Below are positions 16,734 to 20,338 of a stretch of 20,338 nucleotides of DNA, one piece after another (position 1 is the stretch's first letter; each line of letters starts with the position of its first letter). Origin of the DNA: G039029935 sp039029935 (GTDB taxonomy: Bacteria > Chloroflexota > Anaerolineae > Caldilineales > Caldilineaceae); the NCBI GenBank assembly GCA_039029935.1, contig JBCCFC010000068.1, forward strand, positions 1 to 20,338, written 5' to 3'. The notes below the pieces were generated by a model. That model was not told the origin of the DNA, searched no databases, and saw only the letters and a list, made by a program, of their open reading frames with translations. The position numbers and the translations under genes were made by a program.

Positions 16734-17786
16734 ATGACAAACTTATCATACACAAAACAATTACCATCACGAGGATTCTTATCCAACAATACAACGTTAT
16801 TGGGGTGGCTTCTTGCCATAGGTGCAACGCTGTCCTTTAGTGTTGCCCTCCCCGTTGCGCGCATGGCGATACTATCCGGGATGAGTCCAACAGAGATCCT
16901 AGTTGGTCGCTTTGGGTTGGGGGCATTGTTGTTTTGGCTGGTGTTTTTCATTAGCCAATTCATCGGCAGAAACCATGCTGACCAGCAAGCAGGAATGCAG
17001 AGGATAGACCTCACAGGTCTGTCCAAAATTGTGCTTGTCGGGCTGATCAGTGGGGTCAGCATGGTGATGATCTTTTTTGCCTTGGCGCGGCTGGACGCAT
17101 CTATGACGGCGATGATTATCTCGATGCTGCCTGTGTTCACGCTCATCATTTTGGCCTTTATGGGCGAGCCACTGACACGACGCAAACTGCTACGCCTAGT
17201 GCTGGCCTTGGTAGGACTTTACTTCCTCATCGGTCCCAACGGCAATACAAGCGGGAGCATTGACATGGTGGGCGTTGGTCTTGCCGTCTTTGCCATTTTT
17301 ATCCTTGCCATCCAAATGGTAATTGTGCAACCACTGACACGTCAGTATCATCCGCAAATGGTCACTCGATATGTTGTCACGACAGCCGCGATTCTTATAA
17401 CGGTCTATTGGTTGGTGGATGGCCTTTTTTTAAATCCAATCGAGTGGCCAACTGTACAGTGGCTGTCAACAGAAAGACTGATCTACATTGGTATACTGGG
17501 TATTTTCACAGTCTATGTGGCACGATTGCTCCTCTATACCGCCATCCGTTTTGTCGGTAGCGGACAGATGTCACTGATGATGCCGTTGGAGACGTTGATG
17601 TCAATTACATGGGCAGGGCTGTTCTTGGGCGAACGACTGAGTATAACGCAGTGGGCTGGAGGCGTGTTGATTGTATCAAGCGCACTGTTGGCAATCCAAC
17701 GAGCGACAAAGGGGCAGTCAGAGGGACAGCCAGAGGGACAGTCAGAGGGACAGCCAGAGGGGCAGTCAATGGGGCAGTCAACATGA
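16734..17786 (+). CDS. EamA/DMT superfamily transporter, first copy
   Basis: A 350-residue integral membrane protein with about ten hydrophobic helices and the duplicated EamA arrangement. The first half begins LLGWLLAIGATLSFSVALPV; the second repeat ends with TLMSITWAGLFLGERLSITQWAGG, the typical EamA C-terminal helix pair (E-x-x-x-x-x-x-W near the last loop). DMT transporters move small metabolites or drugs across the inner membrane; the substrate cannot be read from sequence. The start is ATG 16734, since the TTG 11 codons upstream overlaps the -10 box. The C-terminus is a hydrophilic tail of six GQxx units encoded by a 12-bp minisatellite. The stop TGA overlaps the ATG of the second copy (ATGA), implying translational coupling. 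Confidence 0.9.
   Translation: MTNLSYTKQLPSRGFLSNNTTLLGWLLAIGATLSFSVALPVARMAILSGMSPTEILVGRFGLGALLFWLVFFISQFIGRNHADQQAGMQRIDLTGLSKIVLVGLISGVSMVMIFFALARLDASMTAMIISMLPVFTLIILAFMGEPLTRRKLLRLVLALVGLYFLIGPNGNTSGSIDMVGVGLAVFAIFILAIQMVIVQPLTRQYHPQMVTRYVVTTAAILITVYWLVDGLFLNPIEWPTVQWLSTERLIYIGILGIFTVYVARLLLYTAIRFVGSGQMSLMMPLETLMSITWAGLFLGERLSITQWAGGVLIVSSALLAIQRATKGQSEGQPEGQSEGQPEGQSMGQST
17711..17782 (+). repeat. Six-unit 12-bp minisatellite at the transporter junction
   Basis: Six contiguous 12-bp units (types GGGACAGTCAGA and GGGACAGCCAGA, with outer variants GGGGCAGTCAGA, GGGGCAGTCAAT and GGGGCAGTCAAC) run from 17711 to 17782 and abut the ATG at 17783. They encode the GQSE/GQPE tail of the first transporter. 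Every unit carries an SD-like GGGRCAG or GAGGGA core, so the array may also act as the ribosome landing site for the second gene. Being a multiple of three, copy changes keep the frame. Confidence 0.85.
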
Positions 17787-18760
17787 ACAACAAAACGTGG
17801 TTGGGTTGGCTCTTTGCCTTGGGTGCGACATTGGCCTTTAGCACATCATTACCTGTAGGCCGCATGGCGATGTTATCAGGCATGGATGCCACTTATGTGG
17901 TCGCAACCCGTTTTGGCATGGCAACATTACTACTTTGGCTGACGTTTTGGGCAGGTCAGCTAAATGTGGCTAGTGCAAGACAGTTGGCGAAAAAAGAGAC
18001 TATGTTCATTGATCGCGCACCCATTGATCGCGCAGGGATGCTCATGCTCATTGTCACAGGCATCCTGAGCGGAACCAGCACAAGCCTGATTTTTCTCGCC
18101 TTGTCGCAAATCGAATCATCTATCACTGCCATTATCTTCTCGACCTTACCCATCTTTACACTGGTCATCTTGGCTTTTCAGGGCGAGACGTTGACAGGGC
18201 GCAAGCTACTGCGGTTAGCGTTGGCGATAGTTGGCGTCTACCTACTGATCGGAGGAGGACCCAGTGGTGAGGCCAATTTGCTGGGTGTGAGTCTTGCTTT
18301 TCTGGGCATCATCCTACTGGCAATTCAGCTTGTGATGATTCAACCATTGACTCGACAGTATGATTCTCAGACTGTAACACGGTATAATGTGACGACTGTT
18401 GCCGTTGTGGTCAGCCTCTTTTGGTGGATCGAACAGCAATTTATCAACCCTACACCCGCGGTAAGGATACAATGGCAGGCATATTGGCCCAGTGCCGAAG
18501 AGTGGCTCTATATCCTCATCTTGGGTGTCGTGGCAACGTATGCCGCACGACTCATGCTCTATGCTGCGATCCGCTTTGTTGGTACCGGACAGATGGCGTT
18601 GCTGACACCACTGGAAACACTGATGTCGATTACATGGGCCGTGATCTTTTTGGGCGAACGGTTGAGTGTGGTTCAGTGGATTGGTGGCGCGTTGATTTTG
18701 TGCAGTGCGTTGTTGGCGATTCAGAGACGGAGCGTTGTTGCGGCGGAGGCGAGTGGGTAA
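17783..18760 (+). CDS. EamA/DMT superfamily transporter, second copy
   Basis: A 325-residue paralogue of the preceding transporter, with about ten membrane helices and two EamA repeats. The alignment is nearly gap-free: WLGWLFALGATLAFSTSLPVG against LLGWLLAIGATLSFSVALPVA, LLRLALAIVGVYLLIG against LLRLVLALVGLYFLIG, and TPLETLMSITWAVIFLGERL against MPLETLMSITWAGLFLGERL. This is a tandem gene duplication. The frame stays open to 17609, but homology and the hydrophobic start begin at MNNKTWLGW, so ATG 17783 is chosen; it overlaps the previous stop as ATGA. The two proteins may act together as a heteromer, as paired small DMT proteins do, although each is full length. Substrate unknown. Confidence 0.9.
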   Translation: MNNKTWLGWLFALGATLAFSTSLPVGRMAMLSGMDATYVVATRFGMATLLLWLTFWAGQLNVASARQLAKKETMFIDRAPIDRAGMLMLIVTGILSGTSTSLIFLALSQIESSITAIIFSTLPIFTLVILAFQGETLTGRKLLRLALAIVGVYLLIGGGPSGEANLLGVSLAFLGIILLAIQLVMIQPLTRQYDSQTVTRYNVTTVAVVVSLFWWIEQQFINPTPAVRIQWQAYWPSAEEWLYILILGVVATYAARLMLYAAIRFVGTGQMALLTPLETLMSITWAVIFLGERLSVVQWIGGALILCSALLAIQRRSVVAAEASG

Positions 18761-18767
18761 TCCTACG

Positions 18768-18838
18768 ACAGTGGATTGGGGACGGAAACGGATTTCTTGT
18801 GCGCAGACAAAATCCGTTCCCCTCCCAAATCCGCTGTA
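18768..18838 (+). terminator. Imperfect long inverted repeat after the transporter pair
   Basis: An inner stem AACGGATTT (18787-18795) with AAATCCGTT (18810-18818) is enclosed by an outer imperfect stem (ACAGTGGATTGGG near 18768-18780 with CCCAAATCCGCTGT near 18825-18838). No T run follows, so it is not a textbook Rho-independent terminator. It may end or stabilise the transporter mRNA, or be a dispersed REP-like element. Confidence 0.45.
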
Positions 18839-18864
18839 GTATCATTTCAACGAGCAGACAACCT

Positions 18865-20338
18865 ATGACAAACTCGACAAAAATAGACATTAACCAAATA
18901 ACGAACACACAAGGTTTGGCGATTGCCGAGAAGGTTGAACAGAATAACTACTTCAACCAAGAAAATAAACCCAATCCAGCCGCACTCGAAGCCACCGCCC
19001 GCGCCACCTACCTCAACTGGCTCATCCAACAACACGAATACCTCGACCCACGCGGCACCCAACAAGTCCAACGCCAAGTGCAGCTCAAACTCGATCAAAT
19101 CTACATCGGTCTACGCGCCCAGGCGGACATGAACCCCGGCAATGATGGCGACCGCAAGTTGTGGGAACGTGAGTGCATGGAGTTGGAGATGCGCTTGGAG
19201 ATAGAAGGTGTGTCAGCAGAGGATCGTGAGGAACGATTGGATGCACTCTTTATCCAGTTTGAGGGCAAGCATAGGCGCGAAGAGAAGCAGAACTCATCGG
19301 TATCAGATAAGCCGATTCCGCTAGCACAGGCCACCGACAAACATGATCGATTGGTGATTCTGGGCGATCCGGGGAGTGGAAAGACGACGCTGATGCGCTA
19401 TCTGACCCATCAACATGCACAGGCCATGCACACGGGCAATGTACAGGTGACGTTGGTCAGCGAGCAGGACGAGCGGCAGTTTCCCACACTCTTCCCAATT
19501 TTGATCCGCATTGCTGAGTATGCCGATAATGAGGCATGGAAACAGGAGGCGTTGAGCGACTTTTTGCCCACCTATTTTGAACGCAATGAGTGTGAGTTGC
19601 CTGGCATGGGCGAGATGTTGCGGGCACAGCTAGGGCGTGGTGGCTGCATCATTCTGCTCGATGGCTTGGATGAGATTGTGTCGGCAGATGATCGGCGGGG
19701 GATTGTGCGCAAGATTGAGGACTTTGTGCGCAGTCATGCAGGTGTAGGGAACAACAAAAACCACTTTATCATCACCAGCCGCATTGCGGGTTATCGCAGC
19801 GCACCCGTCAGCCCGGTCAGTGGCGACGCCTTTATGCACTATGTCATTGAGGAGATGGACGAGACGCAGATGGAACACTTTCTGACACGCTGGTGTCGGG
19901 CAGTGGAGGATGCGCAGACACCTGATATCTCGATTGAGTTGCGTCATGCGACCACACAGCGTGAGATTGATGGCATTATGGACGCCATTTACAACAATAG
20001 GGGCGTGAAACGGCTGGCGGGCAACCCGTTGATGTTGCGCATTCTGGCATTGATTCACCGCACGGGCGCACGATTACCCCAAAAACGGGTTGAACTCTAC
20101 AAGCTGGCGGCGGATACATTGGCGCATACATGGCGGCTGGCACAGGGGTTGCCCGAATCAGCCTTGATCAAGGAACGCTTATTGACCAAGATGCTGGGGG
20201 GTGCATTCCCAAAGTATGTTAAATCAGGAAGGGAGAGGGGACTGAGATTGTTGGAGAAGGAGGAAAGAATGTCGGGAGAGATTAAGCATGAAAATGTGCC
20301 AACGACCAGAGAGAAGTTGAGAGCGAAGAAAAAGGAAA
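18865..20338 (+). CDS. NACHT-domain STAND ATPase, partial at window end
   Basis: The frame is open from ATG 18865 to the last base (491 codons) and continues outside. Residues about 1-33 (INQITNTQGLAIAEKVEQNNYF) resemble the short beta-type starts of many STAND proteins. Residues 42-90 (NWLIQQHEYLDPRGTQQ, IYIGLRAQAD) match the linker commonly before NACHT domains. NACHT motifs are clear: Walker A GDPGSGKTT (167-175), Walker B IILLDGLDE (262-270) with the doubled acidic signature, ITSRIAGYR, and LAGNPLMLRILALIH. Bacterial NACHT proteins act in signalling and antiphage defence, usually with a C-terminal sensor, which lies beyond the window or is lost. There is no obvious effector domain and no ribosome site. 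The family pattern stops after LTKMLGG (about 20201), and the last 45 or so codons look unrelated. Confidence 0.85.
   Translation, partial: MTNSTKIDINQITNTQGLAIAEKVEQNNYFNQENKPNPAALEATARATYLNWLIQQHEYLDPRGTQQVQRQVQLKLDQIYIGLRAQADMNPGNDGDRKLWERECMELEMRLEIEGVSAEDREERLDALFIQFEGKHRREEKQNSSVSDKPIPLAQATDKHDRLVILGDPGSGKTTLMRYLTHQHAQAMHTGNVQVTLVSEQDERQFPTLFPILIRIAEYADNEAWKQEALSDFLPTYFERNECELPGMGEMLRAQLGRGGCIILLDGLDEIVSADDRRGIVRKIEDFVRSHAGVGNNKNHFIITSRIAGYRSAPVSPVSGDAFMHYVIEEMDETQMEHFLTRWCRAVEDAQTPDISIELRHATTQREIDGIMDAIYNNRGVKRLAGNPLMLRILALIHRTGARLPQKRVELYKLAADTLAHTWRLAQGLPESALIKERLLTKMLGGAFPKYVKSGRERGLRLLEKEERMSGEIKHENVPTTREKLRAKKKE
20198..20338 (+). mobile_element. Possible left end of an insertion inside the NACHT gene
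   Basis: After the codons for TKMLG the sequence turns abruptly purine-rich and stops resembling NACHT proteins, which normally continue with a helix of the LAYWMH type. The junction carries GGGTGCATTCCC, which has inverted GGG/CCC ends. A very strong ribosome site AAGGAGG (20257-20263) then precedes ATG 20269, which opens MSGEIKHENVPTTREKLRAK. A fresh start inside another gene fits an insertion sequence or similar element. I could not name a family, and the right end lies outside the window. Confidence 0.4.

Noticed and set aside
17609..17782. Extended N-terminus of the second transporter
   Set aside because: Encodes arginine/glycine-rich out-of-frame translation of the first transporter's end and minisatellite; homology starts at ATG 17783.
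17711..17782. CRISPR-like array
   Set aside because: Units are contiguous 12-mers without spacers and lie in coding sequence.

Overview
The window reads like a chromosomal segment of a Chloroflexota bacterium (inference). Three features point that way: secreted multidomain proteins, one of which ends in YLPIVER, resembling the C-terminal tails I remember from that phylum; a DUF711 protein; and several STAND/AAA-type ATPases including a NACHT protein. Base composition looks mid-range, with AT-rich gaps between genes. I see no rRNA, tRNA, CRISPR array or phage gene.

Layout. 1-1700: a perfect palindrome, a YjbQ/UPF0047 gene, a convergent DUF1439-type lipoprotein gene, and an AT-rich gap. 1705-6473: two large exported proteins on the + strand, a leucine-rich-repeat/fibronectin III protein and a membrane-anchored protein with 14 WD40 repeats. 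6558-8153: an AAA-like ATPase fused to a PD-(D/E)XK nuclease-like domain, with its own promoter. 8159-12280 (-): a very large secreted LTD-CotH-LTD protein with two C-terminal repeat modules. 12281-12724: a regulatory gap holding an orphan minus-strand terminator and a sigma70-like promoter overlapped by a 10-bp-arm inverted repeat. 12725-15779: a second ATPase/PD-(D/E)XK protein and a DUF711 protein. 15862-16607 (-): a pirin gene broken by a one-base frameshift. 16734-18760: two tandem EamA/DMT transporters joined by a 12-bp minisatellite and an ATGA overlap. 18865-end: a NACHT STAND ATPase that runs off the window and appears to be interrupted near 20200 by unrelated, purine-rich sequence, possibly the left end of an insertion element.

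How the genes fit together. The LRR, WD40, lipoprotein and LTD-CotH proteins all carry export signals and look like surface or secreted binding proteins; the CotH domain could add protein-kinase activity. The two ATPase/PD-(D/E)XK proteins and the NACHT protein are cytosolic P-loop proteins of the kind often found in conflict or defence islands, but no complete known defence system is present. The most distinctive regulatory structure is the control region of the second ATPase gene, where one inverted repeat overlaps an excellent forward promoter and a weaker divergent one; the divergent promoter would feed a short minus-strand transcript that ends at the orphan terminator. Two genes (the LTD-CotH gene and the first transporter) have a -10 box exactly six bases before the ATG and no Shine-Dalgarno sequence, suggesting leaderless mRNAs.
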